From: JAFDWI01 sp963764215
Lineage (GTDB): Bacteria > Actinomycetota > Acidimicrobiia > Acidimicrobiales > Iamiaceae
Reading direction: 5' to 3'
Length of the DNA stretch: 64,000 nucleotides
Assembly (NCBI GenBank): GCA_963764215.1
Contig: CAVXRS010000006.1
Coordinates: forward strand, 248,001-312,000
Shown here: positions 18,375 through 30,449 of the stretch, one piece after another
Numbering within the stretch: the first letter of the stretch is position 1
How the letters are laid out: every line of letters starts with the position of its first letter
Program-made: the position numbers and the translations under genes
Notes under the pieces: generated by a model
The model's database searches: none
Told to the model about the DNA's origin: nothing
The model's input: only the letters and a program-made list of their open reading frames with translations

Positions 18375-20838
18375 TCAGTCGTCGGCGTCGTCGTCGCCGA
18401 TCAGAACCGGTGCGACAGCGGCCAGGTACTGGCCATCGTCCAGGTTCATGACCCGCACGCCGGTGGCATCCCGCCCCTGTGAGGAAATCTCCTTCACCGG
18501 CATCCGGATGACCGTCCCTCCCGAGGCGATCACGAAGATCTCGTCCTCGAGGCCGACCATGAACGCGGCGGCGACCACGCCACGGGTCGCCGTCAGCTTG
18601 ATACCCCGCACGCCCTGGATGCCGCGGTTCTTGGCCGTGAAATGTTCCAACTTGGTCCGCTTGCCGTAGCCGGCGTCGGTCACGATCAGGATCGCCACGT
18701 CGTCCCGGGCCACGTCACAGGAGACGACCTCGTCGCCTTCTTTCAACTTGATGCCGCGCACACCGGCCGTCGACCGGCCCATCGACCGAACCTGGGATTC
18801 GGCGAAGCGCACGGTCATGCCCTTGCGCGACACCATGAACACGTCGTCTCCCTCGTTCACCGGGATGACCTTGGCGAGCTCGTCGCCGTCGTGCAGGTTG
18901 ATGGCGATGATGCCGGCCCGCAGCGACGAATCGTATTCGGTGAAGCGGGTCTTCTTCACCTGGCCTTGACGGGTGGCGAAGAACAGATACTGGTTGGTCT
19001 CGTAGTCCCGGGTGTCGATGACCGCCTCGATGCGCTCGCCGGGCTGCAGTGGAAGCAGGTTGACGATGGCCGTTCCGCGGGCGGTGCGCTCCTTGCGCGG
19101 GATCTCGTGTGCCTTCAAGCGGTACACCCGGCCGAGGTTCGAGAAGAAGAGCAGGTAGGCGTGCGCGGTGGTCGTGATGATCCTGGTGACGTAATCCTCG
19201 TCCCGGAGCTTGGTGCCCGCTACGCCCCGACCCCCACGTCCCTGGGTCTTGAACGAACCCGGGCGCATCGTCTTGATGTATCCCTTGGCCGAGAGCGTCA
19301 CGACGAGGTCCTCGTCGTCGATGAGATCCTCGATGTCCAGGTCACCCGAGTCGTAGCCGATCTCGGTACGCCGCGGCGTGGCGTACTTCTCCTTGACCTC
19401 GGTCAGCTCGTCCTTGATGACCTCGCGCAGACGGGACTCGTCGGCCAGAATCGCCTCGAGGTTCGCGATCGTCGACGACAACTCGTTCAGCTCGCCTTCC
19501 AGATCGATCCGGGCGAGTCGGGTCAGCCGTCCGAGCTGCATCTGGAGGATGTGCTCGGCCTGGGTCTCGGAGAACTCGAACGGTTCGCCGATCAGCGCCG
19601 CGAGCGCGGCGGCGCGGTCCTCGGACGCCCGGATGGTCGCGATCACCTCGTCGATGACGTTGATGGCCTTCAGCAGACCCTCGACGATGTGGGCGCGGGC
19701 CTGGGCCTTGTCGAGGCGGAACTGCGACCGGCGTCGCACCACGTCGACCTGGTGGTCGACGTACGCCCGCAGCGCCTGGGCCAGGTTCAGCGTCCGCGGC
19801 ACGCCATCGACCAGCGCCACGAAGTTGAAGGCGAAGTTCGTCTGCAGCTGGGTGTGCTTGAACAGGTTGTTGCGCACCACCAGCGCGGGCGCGTCCTTCT
19901 TCAGCTCGATGACCAACTTGGTGTCCTCGCCCGAGGATGCGTCGTTGACATCCGCGATCCCCTCGACCACCCGGTTGTTGACCAGGTCCTTGATCTTGGC
20001 GGCCGTCGACGAGATTCCCACCTGATAAGGCAATCCGGTGATCTCGAGTCGATCACGCTCGACGGCCGGAGCCTTCGATGATCTCGGTACGGGCCTGCAT
20101 CCGGATCGATCCCTTGCCGGTGCGATAGGCGTCCATGATTCCGGACCGACCCAGAATCGAGGCATCGGTCGGAAAATCCGGTCCCTTGACGAAGGCCATG
20201 AGATCGTCCGGCGTGGCCTCGGGGTTGTCGATCAGGTGGATCGTGGCATCGATCACCTCACCGAGGTTGTGCGGGGCGATGTTGGTGGCCATGCCCACCG
20301 CGATGCCCTGGGAGCCGTTCACCAACAGGTTCGGAAACCGTGCCGGCAGGACGGTGGGTTCGGTGACCTCACCGGAGTAGTTGTCGGCGAAGTCGACGGT
20401 GTTCTCGTCGATGTCGGCCAGCAGCGACATGGCAAGGGGTTCGAGTCGGCATTCTGTGTAGCGCGCGGCCGCAGGGCCGAAATCGGGCGACCCGAAGTTG
20501 CCGTGACCATCGACGAGGGGATGGCGCAGGCTGAAGTTCTGGGCCATGCGCACCAGGGCGTCGTAGATCGCCGAGTCGCCATGCGGGTGGAAGTAGCCCA
20601 TGACGTGGCCGGTGACCCGGGCGCTCTTCATGTGCGAACGGTCGGGGCGCGCCCCGATGTCGTACATTCCCCACAGGATCCGGCGGTGGACGGGCTTGAG
20701 GCCGTCCCGGGCATCGGGCAGTGCCCGCGACACGATGACCGACATCGCGTAGTCGAGGAACGAGCGTTCCATCTCGTCGGAGATCTCGATCTCCTCGACG
20801 GCGATCGGTTCTTCGTCTGTTGGTGGGCTGTCAGGCAT
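18375..20838 (-). CDS. gyrA: DNA gyrase subunit A (frameshifted)
   Basis: The N-terminal part from 20838 has the winged-helix and QRDR region FHPHGDSAIYDALVRMAQ (serine 89 and aspartate 93, equal to E. coli S83 and D87, the quinolone-sensitive residues). The catalytic tyrosine is in AARYTECRLEP (Y127). One indel near 20065 moves translation into the frame that continues with LEITGLPYQVGISSTAAKIK through the C-terminal beta-pinwheel, including the GyrA-box-like QGRGGRGVAG, to 18375. Restored length is about 820 residues. GyrA cuts and rejoins DNA within the A2B2 gyrase. As the gene is essential, the shift is almost surely a sequence error. Confidence 0.95.
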
Positions 20839-20879
20839 GGAGAGTTCCCTTCACGCCCCGAAACTCGTCGGGCACACGA

Positions 20880-22845
20880 CTAGATGTCGAGGAAACGCAC
20901 GTCCTTGGCGTTCGTCTGGATGAACTGTTTGCGGCTGTCGACGTCATCGCCCATGAGGATCGACATGACCTCGTCCGCGAGCGCGGCCTGCTCGACGGTG
21001 ACCTGCAGCAGCGTCCGGTGGTCCGGATCCATCGTGGTGACCTTGAGCTCGTCGTAATCCATCTCGCCCAGACCCTTGAGGCGGGCGAAATCCTTGTTGT
21101 GCTTGGGTCGTTCGGCGAGGAAGGCGTCTTTCGCGGCATCGTCCTTGAGGTAGACCTTCTCCTTGCCGACCTCGGTGGAATACAGCGGTGGCTGCGCGAT
21201 GTAGATGCAACCGGCTTCGACGAGCGGCCGCATCTGGCGGAAGAAGAACGTGATCAACAGCGTGCGGATGTGGCTGCCGTCGACATCGGCATCGCACAGG
21301 GCGATGATCTTGTCGTAGCGCCGCTTGGTGACGTCGAACTCCTCGCCCACGCCGGCGCCGATCGCGGAGATCAGCGCCTGGATCTCGTTGTTCTTGAGCA
21401 TCTTGTCGATGCGGGCCCGCTCCACGTTGAGGATCTTGCCCCGGATCGGCAGGATCGCCTGGGTGTGGGGGTCGCGGGCCTGCACGGCGGAGCCACCCGC
21501 GGAGTCACCCTCGACGATGAACAGCTCACGTTCGGCGGCATCCTTGGAGGAGCAGTCCTTGAGCTTGTCGGGCATCCCCGCACCGTCGAGCAGGGTCTTG
21601 TTCCTGATGACGTCGCGGGCTTTGCGTGCCGCGGCCCGGGCCTGGGACGCGGCGATCGCCTTCTTGACGATCTTGTTGGCCTCGGTCGGGTTCTCCTCGA
21701 ACCACTGGGCGAGCTTGTCGTTGGTGACCTTGGTGACCAGCGAGCGGGTGGCGGTGTTGCCCAGCTTGGCCTTGGTCTGACCCTCGAACTGCGGGTCGGC
21801 GAGCCGCACCGAGATCACCGCGGTGAGCCCCTCCCGCACGTCCTCGCCGGCCAGGTTGGGATCCTTCTCCTTGAGCAGGTTGCGCGCCTTGGCGTACCGG
21901 TTGACGACGCCGGTCAGCGCCGAGCGGAACCCCTCCTCGTGGGTGCCGCCCTCGATGCGTGGAGATGCCGTTGGCATAGGAGTGCAGACCGTCGGCGTTG
22001 AACCCGGTGTTCCACTGGAAGGCGACCTCGACCTCGCGAGTCCTCGTCGTTGCCCTCGAAATAGCCGACCTTGGAGAACAGGGCGTCCTTGGTCCGGTTC
22101 ACGTGCTTGACGAAGTCGATGATCCCGCCGGCGTACTTGTAGCGGACCGGCTCGGGGTCTCGACCCGGGCCGTTCGTCGCGGAACACGATTTCCAGACCC
22201 CGGTTGAGGAACGCCATGATCTGGAATCGTTCCAACATGGTCTGAGCCCTGAACTGGGTCTCCTCCATGATCGTGGGGTCGGGCCAGAAGCGGATCGTGG
22301 TACCGGTCCGGCCGCGGGGCGCCTTGCCGACGTCCGCTAGCTTGTTCTGGATCTTGCCGCCCTTGGCGAAGTCCATGAACCAGTGGCGCCCGTCGCGAGT
22401 CGATCTCGACCTCGAAGCGTTCCGAGAGCGCGTTCACCACCGACACGCCCACACCATGGAGTCCGCCCGAGACCTTGTAACCGCCACCACCGAACTTCCC
22501 GCCGGCGTGCAGGACCGAGACCACCACCTCGGCGGTCGACATGCCCTTGTACTTGGGGTCCTTGAACGGCTCCACCGGGATGCCGCGCCCGTCGTCGGAC
22601 ACCTCACACGCCCCGTCGGCCAGCAACTTCACGTCGATCCGGGAGCAGTGCCCGGCCATCGCCTCGTCGACGCTGTTGTCGACGACCTCCCAGACCAGAT
22701 GGTGCAGACCGGTCGGGCCGGTGGAGCCGATGTACATCCCGGGTCGATGCCGGACGGCCTCGAGGCCTTCGAGCACCTGGATGCTGTCGGCACCGTAGGC
22801 TTCGGATGTCTGGGTGGTGGAACGGGCCAACTGGCGGCCTTTCAC
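20880..22845 (-). CDS. gyrB: DNA gyrase subunit B (several frameshifts)
   Basis: The ATPase domain reads VLEGLEAVRHRPGMYIGSTG, DNSVDEAMAG, DDGRGIPV and GGLHGVGVSVVNALS. The Toprim domain carries EGDSAGGSA and DADVDGSHIRTLL. Between them, about four indels (near 22385, 22165, 22040 and 21962) scatter the transducer domain over three frames. The fragment NRTKDALFSKVGYFEGND is in one of them. The C-terminus RKQFIQTNAKDVRFLDI is complete. GyrB powers negative supercoiling by ATP hydrolysis. Only 41 bp separate it from gyrA, so they form one operon. The damage is too dense for a real essential gene. Confidence 0.94.
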
Positions 22846-23066
22846 AAGAGGTTCAGCGACAGTGCAACGAGCGGGCGGTCACCGGGTGCCCCGGATCGGT
22901 CGTCGGTGAGGCGAAATCGACACGAAACCGCAGGTACACAAGCTCGACCACGATGCACTCATCCTACCAGGGTGCAGGGACGATCTCCGGGTTCATCGAC
23001 TGCCCCGAACGCCCTCCGTCGCGTGCTGGGACACCGCTGTCCTGCGTACCGAGATGCTCGATCGCC

Positions 23067-23426
23067 TCACCGCCCCGCCGGGAAGTCCGCCGACGGCTTG
23101 ACCTGCGCCACCAGCGCCTCGACGCCGGCATCGGGAATCATCTCGGCGATGTTCCCGAGCACCGTGGCCTGCTGCCAGCGCATCTGGGACGCCCACGCCG
23201 GAGCGTCCACCTCGACGTGCAACCGGCCGTCGACCAGACGACCCGGTCGGCAGTGCTCCGCCGCGGCGGGTCCGACCAGCTCGGCCCACCGCTCGGTGAT
23301 TCTGGTGAGGATCGGGGCCGGTGGAGCTCCCAGTCCGGCGAGTATCCGGTCGACGTCGTGGCCGATCCGCCGGGGTGGCCGGTGGTCGACGTCGTCTCGT
23401 CGAATCGGCATTCCTTCGATCGCCAC
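23067..23426 (-). CDS. DUF721 (DciA-like) protein
   Basis: The conserved DUF721 core reads LTRITERWAELVGPAAAEHC, then VDAPAWASQMRWQQATVL. The family includes DciA, which helps load the replicative helicase in bacteria lacking DnaC. The GTG at 23426 gives about 119 residues; an ATG at 23411 is the alternative. In Actinobacteria this gene usually lies between recF and gyrB. Here the gyrB side is kept, but recF, dnaN and dnaA are not upstream; a membrane-protein gene is there instead. Confidence 0.78.
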   Translation of the reverse strand: MAIEGMPIRRDDVDHRPPRRIGHDVDRILAGLGAPPAPILTRITERWAELVGPAAAEHCRPGRLVDGRLHVEVDAPAWASQMRWQQATVLGNIAEMIPDAGVEALVAQVKPSADFPAGR

Positions 23427-23482
23427 GGCAAGAGTCTGACATCCTGGACAGGCTCCCGCCCGTCGTCGCCCACGGGGCACGA

Positions 23483-25558
23483 TCAGCCCGTCGGCGCGGG
23501 CGGGGCGAGGGAGGTCTCGTACATGTAGAACGTGCCGTCGTGTCGGCGCACGGTTTCCGCAGCCCATGCCCGGATCTCCGCCGGGGTCATGCCCGGAACG
23601 TCGTAGATGTCACCTTGTGGCCTGATACCGACCAGGGCGAGCCGCTCGAGGAATCGTGCATAGGGCAGCAGCCCACCCTCCCGCTGCTGTTCGTGAAGCC
23701 AGGCCTTCGCGTCGAACACATAGACCGACTGGTTCCGGGCCGCCCGGATCTGGGACCTCGGGTCGATCGGGAATTCGGTGTGCGCGTCGGCCCACCGTCG
23801 CATCCTGCGGTCGAGGGCTGCGTACCGGGCCGCCGACATGGTGGGCGCCAGCTCGAAGGTCGCGATGCGGTGACCATGCGGTGGCGGTTTGGAACTGTCG
23901 GTCACGTCCAAACGGGTCATCGCGTCCGGATGGCGCCAGATGTCTCGGGCGGCTCCGTACTGCTGCGCCGAGATGACGTTGACGACGCGGGCGTCGACCC
24001 CGGCGTCCTGGAGACCCAGCAACATGCTCGGTTCGAAGGCCGTGGGCAATCCCGACGTCGTCACGACCATGACCGGCCCCTTGCCCGGCGACACCGCCGC
24101 GGTCTTCGCACGGATCTCCCGTGCGACGGGCACGAGTCGATCGACGCCGCTCGCGCAACGACCAGCACAATTGTCGCGCCTGGGCACGGCGAGCAGCGGC
24201 CATGCCCACGACCAGGACACAGCTCCCGGCCAACACCCATCTGCGGGCCGGCCCCCACGACACCCCGCGCGCCGCCGCACGACGCCGATGCGGCCCGGCC
24301 TGCCACCATCACCAACAGGAACCAGATGAACACCGAAAGCGGCCACAACCCCCAGAAGTAGTGGATCGGCAGCGTGTCGGCGTTGGGATTGACCAGCCAG
24401 GTGGCGACCCAGGCGACCCAGGCCGCCCCGGCGACCACCAGCCCACTGCCCAGGGCACGATCATGACGACGGCGAGTCCACCGTGCCGAAACCGCGAAGC
24501 CGGCGAGGAGCACCAGACCGAAGACGATTCGGATGACGAGTGGCTGGCCACCTCCTGCCGGATCGAAGGGAGGGTGGGCGAACGTCGACGGCAACCACAG
24601 CGGTGGGACCGCCGTCACCGACACCACGGCGCCGATCGCTCCGAGCAGGGTCGTGTGGCTCGATCCTCCCCCACCGTGGAGGACCGCGTCGATCAGCTTC
24701 CCGAGATTCTTGTCGGCGCTGATGAACTGGTCGTAGAGCACCGGTAGCCACATCGCGAGCGTCACGACCAGTGCGCCCACGAACCACCGACGATGGCGCC
24801 GCCACCGGCTCGGCCACGCATCCGGATCGCTGCGGCGGGCCGCACGCAGAAACTGCACCCAACAGACGAGGGCGACGATTCCCACGACCGGCACGACCAG
24901 CATGAACTTGAGGTGGAGCAATACCAGGTAGTTCCCGAGGATCGCCAGGACGAGCAGTGCGAAGCGGTCGCCGTCGGCGACCGACCACGCCGCGATGAGC
25001 AGGGCGAAGAACGGCAGGATGCCCGCCTGCATCGGCGTCGGATCGATGAGAATCTCGCTGCCCAACGTCCACAGCAGCGACGCGACGAACACCGCCGCCA
25101 CGATCGCCCCGACCTCACCGACCCGTCGCCTGACCAACCAGAGCGCCACGAGCACCACCGTGATGTTGATGGCAGCCATGCCGAGCAGGAGCCCCCACGT
25201 GGTCCCGAGAAGCCGTACCGGCACGGCCAGCAGATAGAACTCGAGCGCTCCCAGGTAGCTGTAGGTCGCCTGGGTGCCGTTCGAAGCCGACGCGAACAGG
25301 CCGGTGAGCGGCGGGTGCGACGAGAACACGTCCCGTACCCGCACGGCGGTGATCGCCGCGTCCCAGGTCGGTTCCCAGTTGCGAAGCCCGTCCCGGACGG
25401 CCGCCACGGCGATCGGCACCACGGCGATCACCATGACGACCCGGTAGAGCCAGCGAAGTCGTCGGTCGGTCGGAACGGGGCCGTCCGTGGCAGCACGCGG
25501 CGTGCGAATCGATCGCCGGTTCCCGAATCGGACGGGTCGTATCGTCGGTCGAGGTCAT
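23483..25558 (-). CDS. Polytopic membrane protein, GT-C-like, paralogue of the 7220-9106 protein (frameshifted)
   Basis: The N-terminal part has about ten helices and the loop VRVRDVFSSHPPLTG, shared with the protein at 7220-9106. The soluble C-terminal domain (PVMVVTTSGLPTAFEPSML, then NQSVYVFDAKAWLHEQQ) is in another frame after indels between about 24140 and 24300. A plausible true start is ATG 25558 (MTSTDDTTRPIREPAIDS), joined to the membrane part through a further shift near 25495; otherwise ATG 25434 is the start. Restored length is about 690 residues. A cell-envelope glycosyltransferase role is inferred from architecture only. Confidence 0.62.
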
Positions 25559-25606
25559 GTGCTGATCCCGGCCGGGGTCGCGTGGCACCTCACTACAGTG
25601 CCCGCT

Positions 25607-26847
25607 GTGTCGTCGCGCCGCGTGGTTCTGTGCATCCTCATGGTCCTGGCCGCTCTCGTCGCCGGATGCTCGTCGTCCGCGCCTGTCGCCGATGCCGGTC
25701 GCCATCCCCGAACCACGTCGTCGACAGCGGCCACAGCGCCGGCCACTCTACCGTCGGCATTCACCGGGAGTGTCGACGCGTTCTACGACCCGCCGTCGCC
25801 GCTGCCGAAAGCCCGCCCCGGCACCCTGATCCGCTATCAGCCGGCGGGGCACCGCGACGACCGGCGCACCTGGCGCATCATGTACCACTCGGTCGACGCC
25901 GCCGGTCGCGATCAGCCGACGACGGGGATGATCTCTTTCCCCACCTCCAAGCCGCCCAGGGGTGGATGGCCGGTGATCTCGATCGCTCCGGGCACGGTCG
26001 GGCTCAACACCCGATGCGCCCTCAGTCGGACCGACGATCCTCCCGACGACTTCGGCACCGGCGGCGTCGCGGTCCGCACCGACTACATCGGGATGGTCGA
26101 CGGTCAGATCCAGCGCTATCTGTCGGGGGTGAGCGAAGCGCACAGCGTGATCGACGCCGGTGCGCACGGCACGCGCCATCCCCGCGGCGCACGCCGGGAA
26201 GCGCTGGGTCGCGTTCGGCCATTCCCAGGGCGGTCATGCCGCGATGTTCACGAATCAGCTCGCGCGGTCCTGGGCGCCGGAGCTGGATCTGCTCGGCACC
26301 GTCGTCGGCGCTCCCGCGGCGCAGCTCACCAAGCTGTACGGTCCCGGAGACCGGCTCGTGCCCCATGTCGTCGAGCTCATGGGTCTGTTCGGCATCGCCG
26401 CAGACCACCCCGGCACCCACCCCGAGGCCTATCTCACCCCGGCGGCCGACAAGCACGTCGACGCGTTGAAGAACGGCTGCCAGCAACAGATCATCGCCGC
26501 GTTCGCCGGACTGGCCGACCACGGTCTGTTCGCGAAGGATCCGATCACCACCGAACCGGCGGCCGCGCTGGTGCGCGCCAATGACCCGGGCAAGGTCGCC
26601 GCACCGTCGCCGATCCTGCTCTTCGAGGGCACCGACGACCTCTACGTCGTACCGGCCCGGGCCGCGGCGACCCGGAAGCGACTCTGCTCGGTCGGTCAGA
26701 CACACGGAGTACCTGCTTCTCCGGGGTGCGGACCACGGCACCGAGATCGCCATGGGACACGACCGGATCTCGTCGTGGATCGCGGACCGATTCGCCGGCC
26801 GACCCGCGCCCGACAACTGCCCGACGAGCGCACGGCCGAGCCGATAG
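25607..26847 (+). CDS. Secreted lipase-family lipoprotein (frameshifted)
   Basis: The GTG at 25607 gives SSRRVVLCILMVLAALVAGC, a lipoprotein signal with its lipobox cysteine. The nucleophile elbow VAFGHSQGGHAA and the acid-loop region LLFEGTDDLYVVP place it with secretory (LIP-type) triacylglycerol lipases. The histidine is in RGADHGTEIAMGHD. Indels near 26155 and 26698 split it into three frames; the restored protein is about 413 residues. It probably acts on the outer face of the membrane on acyl esters. GTG 25598 is an alternative start. Confidence 0.75.
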
Positions 26848-26857
26848 AACTGCACCC

Positions 26858-28502
26858 ATGGCGACCCATGCAGTGACCAACCAGTCCACCCCGCTCGTCG
26901 GGCACAACGCGGCCACCCTCGATGTGGCGCTCATCGAGGGGTTGCAGCGGGAAGGAGCCGGTGTCCACCGCTCCGATCTGGAGGCACTCGGCGCGCTCGT
27001 CGGCGACCCGGCGTGGATCGACCGGGGCGACCTGGCGAACGAACAACCGCCGATCCTGCACCGCTACGACCGCTACGGCCACCGGATCGACGTGGTGCGC
27101 TACCACCCCGCCTACCACGAGCTGATGACGGCTGCGGTGGGCGCCGGGCTCGCCGGCGGGCCCTGGGTGCACGAGGCTCCCGGCGATCATGTCGGCCGGG
27201 CCGCGAAGTTCGCGGTGTGGACCCAGCTCGAAGCCGGGCACGGGTGTCCGATCTCGATGACCTATTCGATCGTGCCGGCACTGCGGGCCGAACCCTCGCT
27301 GGCGGAGGTCTGGGAGCCACTGCTCACCTCGCGCACCTACGACGCCGCCGATCACGCCGCCCTGGGCAACGGGGCCGCTCCCAAGGCGGGGGCGATCGCG
27401 GGCATGGCGATGACCGAGAAGCAGGGTGGCTCGGACGTGCGGGCCAACACCACCCGCGCCGAGCCGACCGGCGACGGGTGGACCCGGTGCCGAGTACGCG
27501 CTCACCGGGCACAAGTGGTTCTGCTCGGCACCGATGAGCGACCTGTTCCTGATGCTCGCCTACACCGACGCCGGCTTGTCGTGCTTCGCGGTGCCCCGGT
27601 GGCTGCCCGACGGCACCCGCAACGCCATCCGCATCGAACGGCTCAAGGACAAGTTGGGCAACCGGTCGAACGCGTCGAGCGAGATCGAGCTCGACGGTGC
27701 CCTCGGCGCTCTGGTGGGCGAGGACGGCCGCGGGATCGCCACGATCCTGGAGATGGTCAACCACACCCGCCTGGACTGTGTGATCGGGGTGACCGGCCAG
27801 ATGCGGGCCGGGTTGTCCCAGGCGCTGCACCACACTTCTCTGCGCGCCGCGTTCGGTCGCACCTTGGTCGACCAACCGTTGATGCGCAACGTGCTCGCGG
27901 ACCTGGCGGTCGAATCCGAGGCGGCGACCACACTGATGCTGCGCCTCGCCGGCGCCTACGACCGGGGCGAGCACGACTTTCGCCGGATCGCCACCGCCGT
28001 CGGCAAGTACTGGGTGTGCAAGCGGGCTCCGACCTTCGCCGCGGAGACCCTCGAGTGCTTCGGCGGGTCCGGATTCGTCGAGGAACAGCCCATGGCCCGA
28101 CTGTTCCGGGAGAGCCCGCTGAACGGGATCTGGGAGGGATCGGGCAACGTGATCTGTCTCGACGTGCTCCGGGCCGCGACCCGCAACCCCGAGTCGGTCG
28201 AGGCGCTCATCGCCGAGATCGATCTCGCCGCCGGCGCCGATGCCCGGCTGGACCGGGCGCGGGCGGACCTGGGTGCGGAGTTGAGCGACATCGACGACAT
28301 CGAGTTCCGGGCACGGCGGATCGTCGAGCGGGCCGCACTGGCGTTGCAGGCTTCGCTCCTGGTGCGCCACGCGCCCGGGGCGGTCGCCGACGCGTTCTGT
28401 GCGACCCGCCTGGCCGACGACTGGGGCCGGGCGTTCGGCACGTTGCCCCCGGGTACCGACGTCGATGCGATTCTCACCCGGGCCTGGCCCAGGGCCGCAT
28501 GA
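26858..28502 (+). CDS. aidB: AidB-like acyl-CoA dehydrogenase family protein (frameshifted)
   Basis: Restored length is about 547 residues, much longer than ordinary acyl-CoA dehydrogenases and equal to AidB. The N-terminus NQSTPLVGHNAATLD, the segment GMAMTEKQGGSDVRANTT and the FAD-site stretch LECFGGSGFVEEQPMARLFR match AidB. One indel near 27480 splits it. AidB belongs to the adaptive response to DNA alkylation; it binds FAD and DNA and is thought to limit alkylation damage. Its stop overlaps the ATG of the repair-fusion gene (ATGA), so the pair is translationally coupled, which supports a DNA-repair role over fatty-acid oxidation. Confidence 0.85.
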
Positions 28503-29735
28503 AGCGGATGTCCACGGTTCCCACTGTCCGGCCCGACCCCACCCGACCAGGCGGGAGCGCCGCCCAGGGCCGCGGCGGGCGGGCACGGATCGGCGACGTT
28601 CACCACCGCGATCGGAACCTGTGGGATCACCTGGACCGCGGCGGGGATCCGCAGCGTGCACCTCCCCGAGGAGAAGCCGGCGCACCTGCGCAGGCTGCTC
28701 GAGGCCGAGGGACTCGGCCGGGCCGTTCCCATCGCCGACGCGCCGGCGGCGATCCGCACCACGACCGAGCGCATCGCCGGGGTGACCCGGGGCGCGGATG
28801 ACGACCTGGGTGACCTCGTCCTCGACGACGAAGACCTGGGCCTGTTCGCCCGATCCATCTACGGGACCCTGCGGACGGTGCTTCCGGGCGAGGTGATCAC
28901 CTACGGCGAACTCGCCCACCGGGCCGGCCATCACGGGTCCAACATGCCGCGAGCGGTCGGCCAGGTGCTGGGTCGGAACCCCTACGGCATCATCGTGCCC
29001 TGCCATCGGGTCGTCGCGGCGAACGGCCGACTCGGGGGGTTCTCCGCACACGGAGGAGTGCACACCAAGCTCCGATTGCTGCGGGCCGAGGGTCGGGGCG
29101 ACGCGGCGGCCGCGATGCCCTGGGACCTGGCGGAGGGCAATGCGGCGCTCGCCGCGGCTGATCCGGCCATGGCCCGACTGATCGACCTGGTCGGCCACCG
29201 GGTACCGCGCATGCGTCTGGCGTCGTCGACCGTGGCCGCGCTCGCCGAGTCGATCACCGCCCAACAGGTGTCGACGGCGGCCGCGTCGTCGATCTACGCC
29301 CGGTTGTGCGCCCAGTTCCCCCGACCACTGGACGGCCCGACCGCGCGGGGAATCGCCGCCCTCGGCGACTCCGAGCTGCGCGGCGCCGGGCTGTCGGCAT
29401 CCAAGGTCGCGTCGCTGAAGGACCTGGCGGCACGCTCGCTGCGGGGGGAGGTGCCCGAACTCGACGAACTGGCCGGGATGGACGATGCCGAGATCATCTC
29501 CACGCTCACGCCGATCCGCGGCATCGGCCGCTGGACGGTCGAGATGCTGCTGATCTTCCGACTGGGGCGGCCGGATCTGCTGCCCGTGGACGACCTCGCC
29601 GTGCGCAGAGGCTACGAATTCCTCACCGGCCGCGGGTCGGTGAGCCCGTCCGAGCTGGCCGAACGTGGCCGGGCCTGGGCGCCGTGGCGGAGCCTGGCGT
29701 CGTGGTACCTGTGGCGGGCCGGCGAGTTGGCCTGA
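28499..29735 (+). CDS. Fusion of O6-alkylguanine-DNA alkyltransferase (Ogt) and AlkA-type 3-methyladenine glycosylase
   Basis: The N-terminal half is an alkylguanine transferase: TCGITWTAAGIRSVHLPEE, then VITYGELAHRAG and the acceptor-cysteine motif IIVPCHRVVAANGRLGGFS. The C-terminal half is a helix-hairpin-helix glycosylase: ESITAQQVSTAAASSIYARL, hairpin PIRGIGRWTVEMLLIF and catalytic aspartate in LPVDDLAVRRGYEF. Both halves lie in one frame from about 28600 to 29735. The coupled ATG (28499 or 28508) is in a different frame, so one indel near 28560 is needed. The protein would directly reverse O6-alkylguanine and also excise N3-alkyladenine, and it pairs with AidB upstream. Confidence 0.87.
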
Positions 29736-29824
29736 CCGGGCCGTCGGACACCGGTGCGGTCGCACCACGGACGTGCGGGTGATCGAAGCGCAATCGGCCG
29801 GGCCGACTCGATCACAATGGTCCG

Positions 29825-30407
29825 ATGCGCCGGCCGTTGACGCGAGCACTGATCGTGGCCACCGCGCGGTCCGCACATCGAGGACCACGGTGTCGACGAC
29901 GTCTCCCTGCGTGCGATCGCCCGATCCCTGGGGGTGACCGCGCCGGCGCTTGTACGCCCACTTCGACGGGAAGGCCGACCTGATCGCCGCGGTCGCCGCC
30001 GAGTACTTCGACGAGCTCGTGGCAGCGTTTCGAGGCGATCGATGCGGACGATCCGCTCGACCGGATCCGGGCCCAGTCGCGCGCCTACGTCGACCACGCC
30101 GATCGCGGCACCGCATCTGTTCCATCTGCTGTTCCGCTATCCACCCGCGTTCGGCGTCGACGCCCCGGGCGCGGCCACGTTCGACCCGGCGACCCGGGCG
30201 TGGGAGCTGGCCGCGACCAACACGGCCGATGCCGTCGCGGCGGGCCTGCTCGACGTGGCCGACCCGAACGCCGCGAGCCTGGCCATGTGGGCGGCGGTCC
30301 ACGGGGTCGCCGAAGTCGTGCTGCTGGGCTTCGCGTTCGACGATGCGGCCACCGAGGCACTCATCGACTCGGTGGTCGAGACGATGCTCGCCGGCCAACG
30401 TGGGTGA
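29825..30407 (+). CDS. TetR-family transcriptional regulator (several frameshifts)
   Basis: Pieces in three frames read in order: LTRALIVATAR, then EDHGVDDVSLRAIARSLGVT, then YAHFDGKADLIAAVAAEYFD, then HLFHLLFRYPPAFGVDAPG. The helix-turn-helix (LRAIARSLGVTAPALYAHF once restored) is typical TetR. Indels lie near 29875, 29947, 30030 and 30100. Restored length is about 195 residues. It sits 43 bp upstream of the carotenoid oxygenase on the same strand and is the likely local regulator of that gene and the CoA ligase. Confidence 0.72.
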
Positions 30408-30449
30408 ACACCGTTTACCGACTTGCCGGATCTGCGGTACCGTGCGGTC

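Noticed and set aside
20038..20883. Plus-strand open frames across gyrA and gyrB
   Set aside because: Antisense shadows of well-supported gyrase genes; no motif or ribosome-binding site of their own.
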